Assembly (NCBI GenBank): GCA_965223035.1
Contig: OZ244980.1
Span: 3,658,001-3,722,000, forward strand
Length of the DNA stretch: 64,000 nucleotides
Source of the DNA: CAMDPA01 sp965223035
GTDB lineage: Bacteria; Pseudomonadota; Alphaproteobacteria; Rhizobiales; Hyphomicrobiaceae
Reading direction: 5' to 3'
In this document: piece after piece, positions 50,223 to 59,709 of the stretch
How the letters are laid out: every line of letters starts with the position of its first letter
How positions within the stretch are numbered: the first letter of the stretch is position 1
Program-made: the position numbers and the translations under genes
Notes under the pieces: model-generated
Seen by the model: only the letters and a program-made list of their open reading frames with translations
What the model was told of the DNA's origin: nothing
Databases searched by the model: none

Positions 50223-53200
50223 ATGAGAATTACGCGCCGATTCACCGAGGCTGGCAAATCACCCTATGAGAACATCCCTTTCCGGCGCGCAACATCGGAA
50301 ATCAAGAACCCGGATGGCTCTGTCGTCTTTCGCCTCGAAGGCTTTATGGTTCCCGATCAATTCAGTCAGGTGGCTGCTGACATCTTGGCCCAGAAATACT
50401 TTCGCAAGGCCGGCGTGCCACGCCGCCTGAAGCGGGTCGAGGAAAACGGGATCCCGTCCTGGTTGTGGCGCTCCGTGGCCGATGAGCGGGCGCTGGCTGA
50501 ATTGCCGAAGGCGCAGTGGTCTACCGGCGAAACGGACGCACGGCAGGTGTTCGACCGGCTGGCCGGGACCTGGACCTATTGGGGATGGAAAGGCGGCTAT
50601 TTCTCCACCGAGGATGACGCACGCGCCTTCTACGACGAGCACCGCTACATGCTGGCCCGCCAGATGGGTGCACCGAACTCCCCGCAATGGTTCAACACCG
50701 GTTTGCATTGGGCCTACGGCATCGATGGCCCCGGCCAAGGCCACTACTACGTCGATGCTGAGACGGGCCAGTTGACGCGTTCGACCTCGGCCTACGAACA
50801 TCCACAACCGCACGCGTGTTTCATCCAGTCGGTCGAAGACGATCTGGTCAACGAAAACGGCATCATGGACCTATGGGTGCGCGAGGCGCGCCTGTTCAAA
50901 TATGGCTCCGGCACCGGCTCCAATTTTTCACGGCTAAGAGGTGAAAACGAAAAGCTGTCGGGTGGCGGGAAGTCGTCGGGACTGATGAGCTTTCTCAAGA
51001 TCGGCGACCGGGCGGCCGGGGCGATCAAATCGGGTGGAACCACCCGACGCGCCGCCAAGATGGTGGTGGTCGATGTCGACCACCCGGACATCGAGGAATT
51101 CGTCTCCTGGAAGGTCAAGGAGGAGCAAAAGGTTGCCGCCCTAGTGACCGGCTCGCGCGTTTGCCAAAACCGGCTCAAAGCGATCATGAAGGCCTGCGTC
51201 AATTGTGCGGCGGAAGGTGAGGCTTGCTTCGATCCGGCGCGTAATCCCGCGCTCAAACGGGCCATCAAAGAGGCCCGGCGCGACCACGTGCCCGAAAATT
51301 ATGTGCAGCGGGTCATTCAGTTTGCGCGCCACGGCTACAAGGACATCGATTTCGCCACCTTCGATACCGATTGGGACAGCGAAGCCTATCTGACCGTCTC
51401 GGGTCAGAACTCCAACAATTCGGTGCGCGTCAACGACGCTTTTTTGCGCGCGGTCGAGAACGGCGAAACCTGGTCGCTGACCAGCCGCACCACCGGCGAG
51501 ACGTGCCGAACGCTGGATGCTCGCGCGCTCTGGGACAGCATCGGACAGGCCGCTTGGGCTTCAGCCGATCCGGGCATTCAATTTCACACCACCATCAATG
51601 ATTGGCACACCTGCCCCCAGTCGGGTCAGATCAACGCTTCCAATCCGTGCTCGGAGTACATGTTCCTCGATGACACGGCCTGCAATCTGGCCTCACTGAA
51701 CCTGATGGCGTTCAAGCAAAGTTTTGGCCATCACGGAGCGATGGCCGATGGCTTCACCTTCGATGTCGCCGCCTTCGAGCACTGCTGCCGGCTTTGGACC
51801 ATCGTGCTCGAGATCTCGGTGTTGATGGCCCAGTTCCCCTCGCGCGAGATCGCCGAACGCTCCTATCGGTTTCGCACGCTGGGCCTCGGATACGCGAACA
51901 TCGGCGGTCTGTTGATGGCCTCCGGCATCGCTTACGATTCGGCCCGCGGACGCGCCCTGTGTGGGGCGATCACGGCGATCATGACCGGCGTCGCCTACGC
52001 CACCAGCGCGGAGATGTCGGCCGAGCTCGGACCATTTCCAGGCTACGCGGAGAACGCGGGCGACATGCTGAGGGTGATCCGCAACCACCGTCGAGCGGCC
52101 TATGGGGAGGCGAGCGGCTATGAAAAGCTGTCGACCCCGCCGGTGCCCCTTGACCACGCCTCATGCCTGGACCCGCGTTTAATCAACGCGGCCACTCGCG
52201 CCTGGGACCGTGCCATCGACCTGGGTCAGCGCCACGGTTTCCGCAATGCGCAAGCCACGGTGATCGCGCCCACCGGCACCATCGGCCTCGTCATGGACTG
52301 CGACACGACAGGCATCGAACCCGATTTCGCCATCGTCAAATTCAAAAAGCTGGCCGGTGGCGGTTACTTCAAAATTATCAATCAGGCCGTGCCCCAAGCC
52401 TTGCGCCAGCTCGGCTACGCCGACGCCGAGATCGCCAAGATCGAGGCGTATGCGGTGGGACATGGTTCGCTGCTGACCGCCCCGGCGATCAACCATGTCA
52501 CGTTGCAAGAGCGCGGCTTTACCGACGAGGTCTTGGCCAAACTCGAAGATGCCATCAGTACCGCCTTCGACATCCGGTTCGTGTTCAACCGGTGGACGTT
52601 GGGCGATGGGTTCTTGACCGAGGTCCTTGGCATCGATGAGGCCACGTTGGCCGAACCGAACTTCGACCTGCTGGCGCGACTTGGCTTTACCACCAAGGAC
52701 ATCGAAGCGGCGAACCAGCATGCCTGCGGGGCCATGACGCTAGAGGGCGCGCCGCATCTGCGGGCCGAGCATCTGCCGGTGTTTGATTGCGCCAATCCCT
52801 GCGGGCGAACCGGCAAGCGCTACCTGTCTGTGGAAAGCCACATCCGTATGCTGGCGGCGGCCCAGCCTTACATTTCCGGGGCCATCTCAAAAACCATCAA
52901 CATGGCCAACGACGCCAACGTGGAGCAGTGCAAGGACGCCTACATGCTCTCATGGCGGTTGGCGTTGAAGGCCAATGCGCTCTATCGCGATGGCTCAAAA
53001 CTGTCGCAGCCGCTGAATTCCCAACTGTTGTCAGACGATGCTGAGGACGCCGAAGAAGCCGCGGAAAAGCTCACCGCCGATCATCCCAATGCTCAGCGGG
53101 CCGGCGTCGTCGCAGAACGCATGGTCGAGCGTATTGTCGAGCGGGTCAGGGAGCGCGAACGCGAAAGGCTGCCGACGCGGCGCAAAGGGTATACGCAGAA

Positions 53201-53957
53201 GGCCACCGTCGGCGGCCACAAAGTGTACCTGCGCACGGGCGAATACGATGACGGTCGGATCGGTGAGATCTTCATCGACATGCATAAGGAAGGGGCCGCG
53301 TTCCGCTCCTTGATGAACAACTTCGCGATCGGCATCTCGCTCGGCCTGCAGTACGGCGTACCGTTGGAAGAGTATGTCGATGCGTTCACCTTCACGCGGT
53401 TCGAGCCAGCCGGTCTGGTGCAGGGCAACGAGACCATCAAGAACGCAACCTCGATCCTCGACTACATCTTCCGTGAACTGGCCGTGTCCTATCTCGACCG
53501 CTCCGATCTGGCCCACGTCGACCCCAAGGAGATCGTCGGCGAAACCGGTCTCGGCTCCGGCGACGGCAAACCCAGCGACGACGTTCCGACCGCGCCAGTC
53601 GTCCAGAGATTCGTCTCCAAAGGCCTGGTGCGCGGCATCGTTGGGCGCTCCGCCGCGCATGAGACCGAAGCCAAGGCAGCTGGTGCTGCGGTTGCGACCA
53701 TGCACCAAGATCTCGCCGCGGCGTTTGAGCCGACCGGATCAACGGCGATTTACGCCACGGTGGAAACCGCGACCGTGGAGCTGGCCAGCGCCGGCAATCT
53801 CGCGCTGAAAGCCAAGAGCGCAGCCGACCTGCGCGCGGAGGCACGTTTGCGCGGCTACGAGGGCGAGAATTGCCATGAGTGCGGCAACTTCACATTGGTG
53901 CGCAACGGCACCTGCCTCAAATGTGACACCTGCGGTTCGACCAGCGGTTGCAGTTAA
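50223..53957 (+). CDS. nrdJ: vitamin B12-dependent ribonucleotide reductase, class II (1244 aa)
   Basis: Reduces ribonucleotides to deoxyribonucleotides with adenosylcobalamin, oxygen-independently. The length matches the large alphaproteobacterial NrdJ. Visible landmarks: NSPQWFNTGLHWAYG, GSGTGSNFSRLRGENEKLSGGG, NPCSEYMFLDDTACNLASLN with the catalytic Cys/Glu loop, and ATVIAPTGTIGLVMDCDTTG. The C-terminal zinc-like motif CHECGNFTLVRNG leads to CLKCDTCGSTSGCS, which holds the Cys pair that re-reduces the active site. ATG 50223 is preferred over a 66-residue longer frame with no family similarity. An NrdR-like box lies upstream. Confidence 0.96.
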   Translation: MRITRRFTEAGKSPYENIPFRRATSEIKNPDGSVVFRLEGFMVPDQFSQVAADILAQKYFRKAGVPRRLKRVEENGIPSWLWRSVADERALAELPKAQWSTGETDARQVFDRLAGTWTYWGWKGGYFSTEDDARAFYDEHRYMLARQMGAPNSPQWFNTGLHWAYGIDGPGQGHYYVDAETGQLTRSTSAYEHPQPHACFIQSVEDDLVNENGIMDLWVREARLFKYGSGTGSNFSRLRGENEKLSGGGKSSGLMSFLKIGDRAAGAIKSGGTTRRAAKMVVVDVDHPDIEEFVSWKVKEEQKVAALVTGSRVCQNRLKAIMKACVNCAAEGEACFDPARNPALKRAIKEARRDHVPENYVQRVIQFARHGYKDIDFATFDTDWDSEAYLTVSGQNSNNSVRVNDAFLRAVENGETWSLTSRTTGETCRTLDARALWDSIGQAAWASADPGIQFHTTINDWHTCPQSGQINASNPCSEYMFLDDTACNLASLNLMAFKQSFGHHGAMADGFTFDVAAFEHCCRLWTIVLEISVLMAQFPSREIAERSYRFRTLGLGYANIGGLLMASGIAYDSARGRALCGAITAIMTGVAYATSAEMSAELGPFPGYAENAGDMLRVIRNHRRAAYGEASGYEKLSTPPVPLDHASCLDPRLINAATRAWDRAIDLGQRHGFRNAQATVIAPTGTIGLVMDCDTTGIEPDFAIVKFKKLAGGGYFKIINQAVPQALRQLGYADAEIAKIEAYAVGHGSLLTAPAINHVTLQERGFTDEVLAKLEDAISTAFDIRFVFNRWTLGDGFLTEVLGIDEATLAEPNFDLLARLGFTTKDIEAANQHACGAMTLEGAPHLRAEHLPVFDCANPCGRTGKRYLSVESHIRMLAAAQPYISGAISKTINMANDANVEQCKDAYMLSWRLALKANALYRDGSKLSQPLNSQLLSDDAEDAEEAAEKLTADHPNAQRAGVVAERMVERIVERVRERERERLPTRRKGYTQKATVGGHKVYLRTGEYDDGRIGEIFIDMHKEGAAFRSLMNNFAIGISLGLQYGVPLEEYVDAFTFTRFEPAGLVQGNETIKNATSILDYIFRELAVSYLDRSDLAHVDPKEIVGETGLGSGDGKPSDDVPTAPVVQRFVSKGLVRGIVGRSAAHETEAKAAGAAVATMHQDLAAAFEPTGSTAIYATVETATVELASAGNLALKAKSAADLRAEARLRGYEGENCHECGNFTLVRNGTCLKCDTCGSTSGCS

Positions 53958-54199
53958 CGATCTAGCCGGATCAGCGGGTGGCCGACGGGCTTGCCCATCA
54001 CGCGTCGCACCGACCCGGCCAGCACCTACGGCGTCCAGAGTGTTTCCGCTTCAAACCGGGCAGCCTCGTCGGCCACCACTGAACTCCAAGACCGATAACT
54101 CGACGAACCACCCTTGATCTGCCACGCGAATCAGCGATCGCTGGTGCCAACGGGTTCGCACGGGTTTCCCATCGGTCCTCAGCCAGCAGATCAAGACGC

Positions 54200-54811
54200 A
54201 TGCACGCAGCCTCGCAAACGCCGCCCGCCATCTGCCTCCTGGCCGATCACCTCGACGCCATGCTAGCCGCCGGTGAGGATTTGTTGAAGCTTGCGCCGCC
54301 GTGCGTCGCTCCCGGTCAGTGCGATGCGGCCAACGCCGATTGGCAGCGGCTGTGTGATCTCATCAACCAAGCGCGAACGTTGGAAAACGCCCTTCTCGCG
54401 CGTACGTTGCAGGCCCGTTTTCGTGCACGCGATGTGGGTCGCCAAGGCGGCATCATCGGGTCGTTGCTCAAGCTCTTTATCGGCGGCACGACCCAACTCG
54501 CTGATACCGCCACGGCGCTCGCCAAGCGCAGAGCGACCGACTTCAATGCGGGTCTTGATCCGCTCGCCTATCTCAGGTCGCGCGGCATCCTGGCTGCAGA
54601 CGCCGCCAGCGTGGTTGGTGCGACCAGCATCGCGTTCAATGAAGACTTCTTGGTCTCAGGCCAGATGCCGCTGCGTCAGATTTTGGATCTCGCCGCTGCC
54701 ATGCTCGACGCCTTGGACGCACATTATACGCTGTTCCCGGATGCAGGTGACGCGCGCTCGTCCGGCCGGGCTCGGTTCGACGAGCGCAAGTCCCTGTTCC
54801 TTCCGTTTTGA
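54200..54811 (+). CDS. hypothetical protein (203 aa)
   Basis: No family recognised. The protein is mostly helical, with CLLADHLDAMLAAGEDLLKL at the start and a helix-rich middle (RQGGIIGSLLKLFIGG). Codon use is like that of neighbouring genes, with no signal peptide or membrane helix. The C-terminus is basic (RARFDERKSLFLPF). It lies between nrdJ and the convergent RlpA-like gene; a link to either is not evident. Confidence 0.65.
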   Translation: MHAASQTPPAICLLADHLDAMLAAGEDLLKLAPPCVAPGQCDAANADWQRLCDLINQARTLENALLARTLQARFRARDVGRQGGIIGSLLKLFIGGTTQLADTATALAKRRATDFNAGLDPLAYLRSRGILAADAASVVGATSIAFNEDFLVSGQMPLRQILDLAAAMLDALDAHYTLFPDAGDARSSGRARFDERKSLFLPF

Positions 54812-54935
54812 GAGGCCAGGTCGACGGCCACCGGCCCGCTCCCCCGCCCGGTTGCTCCATTCGCCGCCCAGAGCTTCATGCCATTGGTTTGCCCAGTGGA
54901 GGAATCGGGCGGGGGGAGCGGGCCGGCACAGCGAT

Positions 54936-54950
54936 TCCGCCTGACGCGGA
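54936..54950. repeat. small TCCGC/GCGGA palindrome repeat, copy 4
   Basis: TCCGC-CTGAC-GCGGA preceded by GGGGGGAGCGGGCCGGCACA, very similar to the flank of copy 1. It sits between convergent genes. Confidence 0.5.
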
Positions 54951-54982
54951 TCAGCCCTGCCGGCTCCGACGTGATGCGCGGT

Positions 54983-56089
54983 TCACACCCCTTGCGCTGC
55001 GAAGGTGTTGGCCACCCAGCCCGGCGACGTGATGGCGCCGGCGCGTGATGCCGGCGCCGACCTGCGTTGCGTTTGGCGCACGCGCACTTTGGTCTGTGTG
55101 CGTCGTGCCTGCCGCCGCCGCGCCTGCGCGATCCGGGTGCGCTTGACGCGCTTACTGCGTGCCTTGCCCTTGTGCTTGCCCGATCGCTTTACACTGACTT
55201 TGGAACGGCTGCGTACCTTCGCTTTGGCCAGGCGTCGCGATTGGCTGCGCTTGAGCTTGGCGACCGCCACAGCCTTGGCCGGCTTCGTGCTCTTGACAGT
55301 GTTGCTACCCTTCGCGTCGCCCGCGGCCTCAGGCGACTGGGTCTCCGCCAACGCCACCGGCGGACCGAACTGCGGATAGATCGGCTTCGCGCTGCGACCA
55401 GCTGCGGCGTGCACGGCCTGCGCACGCAGGTGGCGATTGAGCTCGCGCGTGCCGGCGAGCTGCGCAATCTCCAGTGTTTGGTAGCCTCCCAAATAACCCG
55501 GTACCGGCCGATATCTGCGCCCGCGACTGTAAGCGGCCTCAGCTGGCGTGGGCGCGTAGATCACCTTGGTGTGCAGCCGGGCAACGCCGCGACCGGCGAA
55601 GCCGAGCATGATCGCCGTTGCCCGCGACACGTCCAAGGTGCGATTGCCCCAGTAGGGCCCGGCGTTGTTGATGCGCAGCACGGCTGCACGACCGTTGGCG
55701 GGATTCCACACCAAAAGCTTGGTGCCGTTCGGCCAGATCGGACTGGCGGCGTTATCCGCCTTATGGGCGCGGAACACCTCACCGGAGGAGGTCAGATCGC
55801 TCGGATTGAACCGGTCGCGCGCCGCACTGTCGTAGAACGAGGCGACGACCACGTGGCTCCTGCCGATCGCCTTGCGGGTCTCGGCCAGCGTGCGCACCCG
55901 ATGACACCGCTGATAGAAGCAATAGGTTTTGCCGGGCGTCTTCGCCTCAGCCGGCCCCGCCGGGATGGAGCCGATGGTTCCAATCCCCACGGCCGCGATA
56001 CCAACGCCGGCCAACAGCACGGCCCTTTGACCAAAAACCACCGTCATGCGCCTGAGCGCACGCGCTCGGCCGATTGATCGGCTGACCAT
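54983..56089 (-). CDS. RlpA-like double-psi beta-barrel protein with basic tail (368 aa)
   Basis: A signal peptide (hydrophobic ~20-45) is followed by VVASFYDSAAR, SSGEVFRAHK, PNGTKLLVWNPANGRAAVLRI and NNAGPYWGNRTLDVSRATA, the RlpA DPBB order. True RlpA lytic transglycosylases have RINDRGP; here residues 139-145 read RINNAGP, so the Asp is Asn. The C-terminal ~110 residues are strongly Arg/Lys-rich (KRSGKHKGKARSKRVKRTR-type runs), unlike SPOR-domain RlpA. The start at 56089 lies 6 nt after AAGGAG; the earlier ATG at 56095 touches it. It probably acts in the periplasm at the cell wall, perhaps as a binder rather than an enzyme. Confidence 0.85.
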   Translation of the reverse strand: MVSRSIGRARALRRMTVVFGQRAVLLAGVGIAAVGIGTIGSIPAGPAEAKTPGKTYCFYQRCHRVRTLAETRKAIGRSHVVVASFYDSAARDRFNPSDLTSSGEVFRAHKADNAASPIWPNGTKLLVWNPANGRAAVLRINNAGPYWGNRTLDVSRATAIMLGFAGRGVARLHTKVIYAPTPAEAAYSRGRRYRPVPGYLGGYQTLEIAQLAGTRELNRHLRAQAVHAAAGRSAKPIYPQFGPPVALAETQSPEAAGDAKGSNTVKSTKPAKAVAVAKLKRSQSRRLAKAKVRSRSKVSVKRSGKHKGKARSKRVKRTRIAQARRRQARRTQTKVRVRQTQRRSAPASRAGAITSPGWVANTFAAQGV

Positions 56090-56269
56090 GTGCATCTCCT
56101 TGCTTTGTTGAAAGACCCACCCAGCTGCCAGGACGGCAGCGCTCAACGGGGCGGGTACAAGCCCAACTGAGGTTCGTTAGGCGACAGGTATCCGCGCATC
56201 ATGGTTAACGCAGCTGAACAGCCCTCGTTCTGAGATCTGCTCAAAACCGGCAGACAAACTCATGAAAAA

Positions 56270-57031
56270 TCACAGATAACCCTCGGAGATCAGTTTCTCG
56301 CGCAGCAGCGCGGCTGCTTCGTCTAGTCGCAGCGGGTCGGTGGCGCGCAGGACGAGTTGAGTGACCGGCTTGCCATCGCGCTGCGAGGGATAGCTGCCCA
56401 TCCCCACATCGGGATAAAGCTGTTGATGCTGGCGGAACACCTCGGCGACCGAACCCTCCGGGTGGTCGACGTCGATCGCGTGCGACAGCATGCGCTTGCC
56501 GGTTCGCAGCCGCGGGGTAACGGCTTCCAGCATCGCCTGCATGATGCTGGGTACCCCGGCCATGGTGATCACGTTGCCGAGCATGAAACCCGGTGCCACC
56601 GACACCTTATTCTCGACCAGATCGGCCCCGAACGGGATCCGCGCCATCCGCAATCGCCCCGGCGTCAGCTCGCGACCCGTGCGCTCATAATAGGGCTTGA
56701 GCAGCGCCAGCGCCCGGTCGTCGACGTCGATGCCGACGCCAAATGCCTTGGCGACGCAGTCTGCGGTGATGTCGTCATGGGTCGGACCGATTCCCCCCGT
56801 TGTGAACACGTAGCCGTGGCGTGCCCGCAAACTGTTCAGCGCCTGTACGATATCCGTCTCGTCGTCGGGCACGATGCGCACCTCGCGCAGTTGAATGCCG
56901 ATGTGGGTGCAGTGGTCGGCAACCAAGCCGATGTTCTTGTCCTTGGTCCGACCGGACAGGATCTCGTCTCCGATCACCAGTAGGGCCGCTGTGACAACCT
57001 CCACAACCTCATCGGCGGTCTGTGCTGGCAT
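56270..57031 (-). CDS. CinA-N-terminal / MoCF-biosynth-domain protein (253 aa)
   Basis: AALLVIGDEILSGRTKDKNIG, VPDDETDIVQAL, YVFTTGGIGPTHDDITADCVAKAFG and VENKVSVAPGFMLGNVITMAGVPSIMQAM are the classic CinA-type molybdopterin-binding domain sequence. Only this domain is present, without the C-terminal amidase domain of full CinA. In alphaproteobacteria such proteins may act as FAD or ADP-ribose pyrophosphatase-like enzymes; the exact reaction is uncertain. The start at 57031 has AAAGGAAG about 7 bp upstream. Confidence 0.93.
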   Translation of the reverse strand: MPAQTADEVVEVVTAALLVIGDEILSGRTKDKNIGLVADHCTHIGIQLREVRIVPDDETDIVQALNSLRARHGYVFTTGGIGPTHDDITADCVAKAFGVGIDVDDRALALLKPYYERTGRELTPGRLRMARIPFGADLVENKVSVAPGFMLGNVITMAGVPSIMQAMLEAVTPRLRTGKRMLSHAIDVDHPEGSVAEVFRQHQQLYPDVGMGSYPSQRDGKPVTQLVLRATDPLRLDEAAALLREKLISEGYL

Positions 57032-57145
57032 CTGGATGCTTCCTTTAGGCGAATAAGACCCGCTTCCATTTGCGGCTGATGCGGCGGTACTCCACCGGCC
57101 GCCGCGTTCCACGCCACCCGGCCGCAGTCCGACAGTACCATCTGC

Positions 57146-57427
57146 CTACCGGCTGATCAGCTGTCCCGGCGCGTCGTCCCATTCAGCCGGCGACGCGGGC
57201 GCAGCGATGAATTCACAACCAGCGGGATGCCGGTTCGGGCCCGCGACACCCCAGTTGAGGATGCGCACCGGAGCCACAACGGCCTTGCCGGCTGTGTTAT
57301 CGACTTGGCGACGGCACCGCACCTGGCTTAGGACGCACCGCCATCGGCCAAGGCGAAGCGCAGCCCGATTGCTAGGACCCTGCGTATCAGTTGACCATGG
57401 TCGCGCCATGTTGGATAGGTCCCACAC
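57146..57427 (-). CDS. small hypothetical ORF, doubtful (93 aa)
   Basis: Minus-strand frame whose second half (VVAPVRILNWGVAGPNRHPA and AAPASPAEWDDAPGQLISR) has ordinary GC-ending codon use, in contrast to most shadow frames. The first ~30 residues look unconvincing, and an internal Met at 57409 might be the start. No family or good ribosome site is seen. It lies in the 500-bp gap between the CinA-like gene and sfsA, otherwise empty. Confidence 0.3.
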   Translation of the reverse strand: MWDLSNMARPWSTDTQGPSNRAALRLGRWRCVLSQVRCRRQVDNTAGKAVVAPVRILNWGVAGPNRHPAGCEFIAAPASPAEWDDAPGQLISR

Positions 57428-57531
57428 GCATCCAACGTCGACAATTTAAACATGATTCCCCCACCACTTTGCGACGGTCTTCAAGCAAGCCCCACTTCCG
57501 CCCCAGCGCCTCATGCACTAGCTTGCCGGCC

Positions 57532-58248
57532 ATGCAGTTCCCTTCCCCCCTCGTGCGCGGCACCTTGATCCAGCGCTATAAGCGCTTCCTCGCCGACGTG
57601 CGCCTCGAGAGCGGCGAGACGGTCACGGCCACCTGCCCCAACACCGGCTCGATGCTGGGGCTCAAGCAACCCGGCAGCGCCGTGTGGTTGTCCACCTCCG
57701 ACAGTCCCACGCGCAAATATCGCCATACCTGGGAGATGGTCGAGGCCGACATCGGTTCGGGCCCGACGCTGGTCGGGATCAACACCTCCCATCCCAACAA
57801 GCTGGTGACCGAAGCGATCGGTGAACGGCGCATTAAGTCGCTCGCTGGCTACGCCGAGCTGAAGCGCGAACAGAAATATGGACGCAACAGCCGGATCGAC
57901 ATCCTGTTGCAGGACCCCCGCAAAGCTACGTGTTTCGTCGAGATCAAGAACGTTCACCTGATGCGAGCGGCCGGCAAGGCAGAGTTCCCGGATTCGGTGA
58001 CCGAGCGTGGCACCAAACATCTGGGCGAGCTTGCCGACATGGTCCGGCAGGGCCATCGCGCGGTCATGGTGTTTCTGATCCAGCGTGGCGATGCCACGAG
58101 TTTTAGCCTGGCCCGTGACATCGATCCCGCTTACGGGGAGGCATATGATGCTGCGCGCGCTGCTGGGGTCGAAGCGATCGCCCTAAGATGTCAGCTCAGC
58201 CCCGATCAGATTATCGTCGAACGCGCGGTGAGACTGCGCAGCCCGTGA
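57532..58248 (+). CDS. sfsA: sugar fermentation stimulation protein SfsA (238 aa)
   Basis: PLVRGTLIQRYKRFLADVRL (OB-like N-terminus), CPNTGSMLGL, NTSHPNKLVTEAI, SRIDILLQD, CFVEIKNVHL and FPDSVTERGTKHLGEL make a full SfsA match. The C-terminal half is a nuclease-like PD-(D/E)xK fold (D...EIK), and DNA binding has been reported for E. coli SfsA. Its function is poorly defined. ATG 57532 is chosen; a longer in-frame extension has no similarity. Normal length. Confidence 0.96.
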   Translation: MQFPSPLVRGTLIQRYKRFLADVRLESGETVTATCPNTGSMLGLKQPGSAVWLSTSDSPTRKYRHTWEMVEADIGSGPTLVGINTSHPNKLVTEAIGERRIKSLAGYAELKREQKYGRNSRIDILLQDPRKATCFVEIKNVHLMRAAGKAEFPDSVTERGTKHLGELADMVRQGHRAVMVFLIQRGDATSFSLARDIDPAYGEAYDAARAAGVEAIALRCQLSPDQIIVERAVRLRSP

Positions 58249-58546
58249 GCGGAAACGTTGCCTTCAACCCCGTCAGCGGCCGCGCGTTTGGCCGACGCCT
58301 GTTCCGCCGGCCGTTCCATCGGCGCGCTTGAGCGGGGATCAGTGTTGGCTGCATCCACCCCACTATCCGCGCGGCCATCCGAAAGATCATGCGATCGGGT
58401 GGCCGGGTGGGAGCCGGCCCAAAAGGCGCTTCCGCCTGGGACGGAAATGATCTGGCGCCGCGCCGGCGTCCCGACGCGGACACCGTCGCCGGCCATCACC
58501 TCATTTTCGCATCCGTTCAGTCCACGAAGCCGTCAGGAGATCACCG

Positions 58547-59593
58547 ATGACACCCCCGCGCGTGCCCGTCGAACGCCTTGTGGCGTTCGCCACCAACGCT
58601 TACGTCAAGGCTGGGGTGCCGGCGCATGATGCCGCCCAGGCCGCCCGTCTGTTGGTTCAGTCCGATCTTGCCGGGCAGGACTGGCATGGCATGTTCCGGC
58701 TACCACATTATATCGCCGGCATGCGCAACGGCCGAATCGCAGCGACCGCCGATATAAAGGTCATCGACCAAGGCCCGGGAACGGCGCTGGTTGACGGGGC
58801 CAACGGGCTTGGCCACCTGGTGATGGCACGGGCCAGCGAGGCGGCGATCGCCAAAGCCCAGGTGCAGGGGGTTGCTTGGGTCGGCGTGCGCCGCTCCAAT
58901 CACGCTGGCGCAGCCTCAATCTGGCCCTCGATGATGTTGCCGCACGACATGATCGGCATCTATCTTGCCGTCGGCAGTGCTAACTTCATGGCACCGTGGG
59001 GCGGGTTCGAGCGTCTGCTGGGGACCAACCCGATCGCCATTGCCGTCCCCGCCCATCACGAGCCACCGGTGGTGGTCGACATGGCGACCAGCGTGGCAGC
59101 CAACGGTAAGGTGCAGCTAGCGCGCCAGCGTGGCGAGACCCTGCCGATCGGCTGGATGATCGATCGAACCGGCACGCCGATAACTGACCCTCAGCGCGCT
59201 GACGAAGGGGTCTTATTGCCTGCCGGCGACTATAAGGGCTACGCCCTGTCTTTGATGATCGGTCTGTTGGCCGGCACATTAAACACTGCGGCGTTCGGCC
59301 GTGAGCCCGAGGGGAACGCGGGCCCTTCCAACACCGGACAGGCCGTGATCGCGCTGGCGATCTCACGGTTCGGCGACCCGCTGGCCTTCAAGGCGCGGAT
59401 CGACCATGTGGTGCGCGACATCCGCGGCTCGGGTCGGCTGCCGGGTGTTGACGCGATCAGGTTGCCGGGCGAGCGCAGCTATGCCATTCGCCAAGAGCGG
59501 CTCGCCAACGGCGTACCGATCCCCAGCGGGCTCTGCAACGCGCTCGATCAACTGGCCGATGATCTGGCCATCTCCAGGCTCGAGCGCACCTGA
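58547..59593 (+). CDS. malate/L-lactate/ureidoglycolate dehydrogenase-family oxidoreductase (348 aa)
   Basis: Ldh_2 fold: SDLAGQDWHGMFRLPHYIAGM, ATADIKVIDQGPGTALVDGANGLG, VGVRRSNHAGAASIWP (catalytic His region), GTNPIAIAVPAH and YKGYALSLMIGLL. NAD(P)-dependent reduction of 2-keto acids or imines (delta1-piperideine-2-carboxylate, ureidoglycolate) is known in the family; the substrate here is undetermined. ACCGATG start with GGAGATCACC upstream. The ~300 bp before it (58249-58546) contain a GATCAT-bounded GC-rich palindrome-like stretch near 58402-58453 but no gene. Confidence 0.93.
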   Translation: MTPPRVPVERLVAFATNAYVKAGVPAHDAAQAARLLVQSDLAGQDWHGMFRLPHYIAGMRNGRIAATADIKVIDQGPGTALVDGANGLGHLVMARASEAAIAKAQVQGVAWVGVRRSNHAGAASIWPSMMLPHDMIGIYLAVGSANFMAPWGGFERLLGTNPIAIAVPAHHEPPVVVDMATSVAANGKVQLARQRGETLPIGWMIDRTGTPITDPQRADEGVLLPAGDYKGYALSLMIGLLAGTLNTAAFGREPEGNAGPSNTGQAVIALAISRFGDPLAFKARIDHVVRDIRGSGRLPGVDAIRLPGERSYAIRQERLANGVPIPSGLCNALDQLADDLAISRLERT

Positions 59594-59709
59594 TCATGCG
59601 GCTGGAACGGCTGGCGCACCCGGCGAGCGCCGGCCGGGTTGACCCACCGCCCTGTTTTGGGCTCTTTACCCTGCCACATGCCAATCCTCGCCCTGGAAAG
59701 TCGCGCCCG

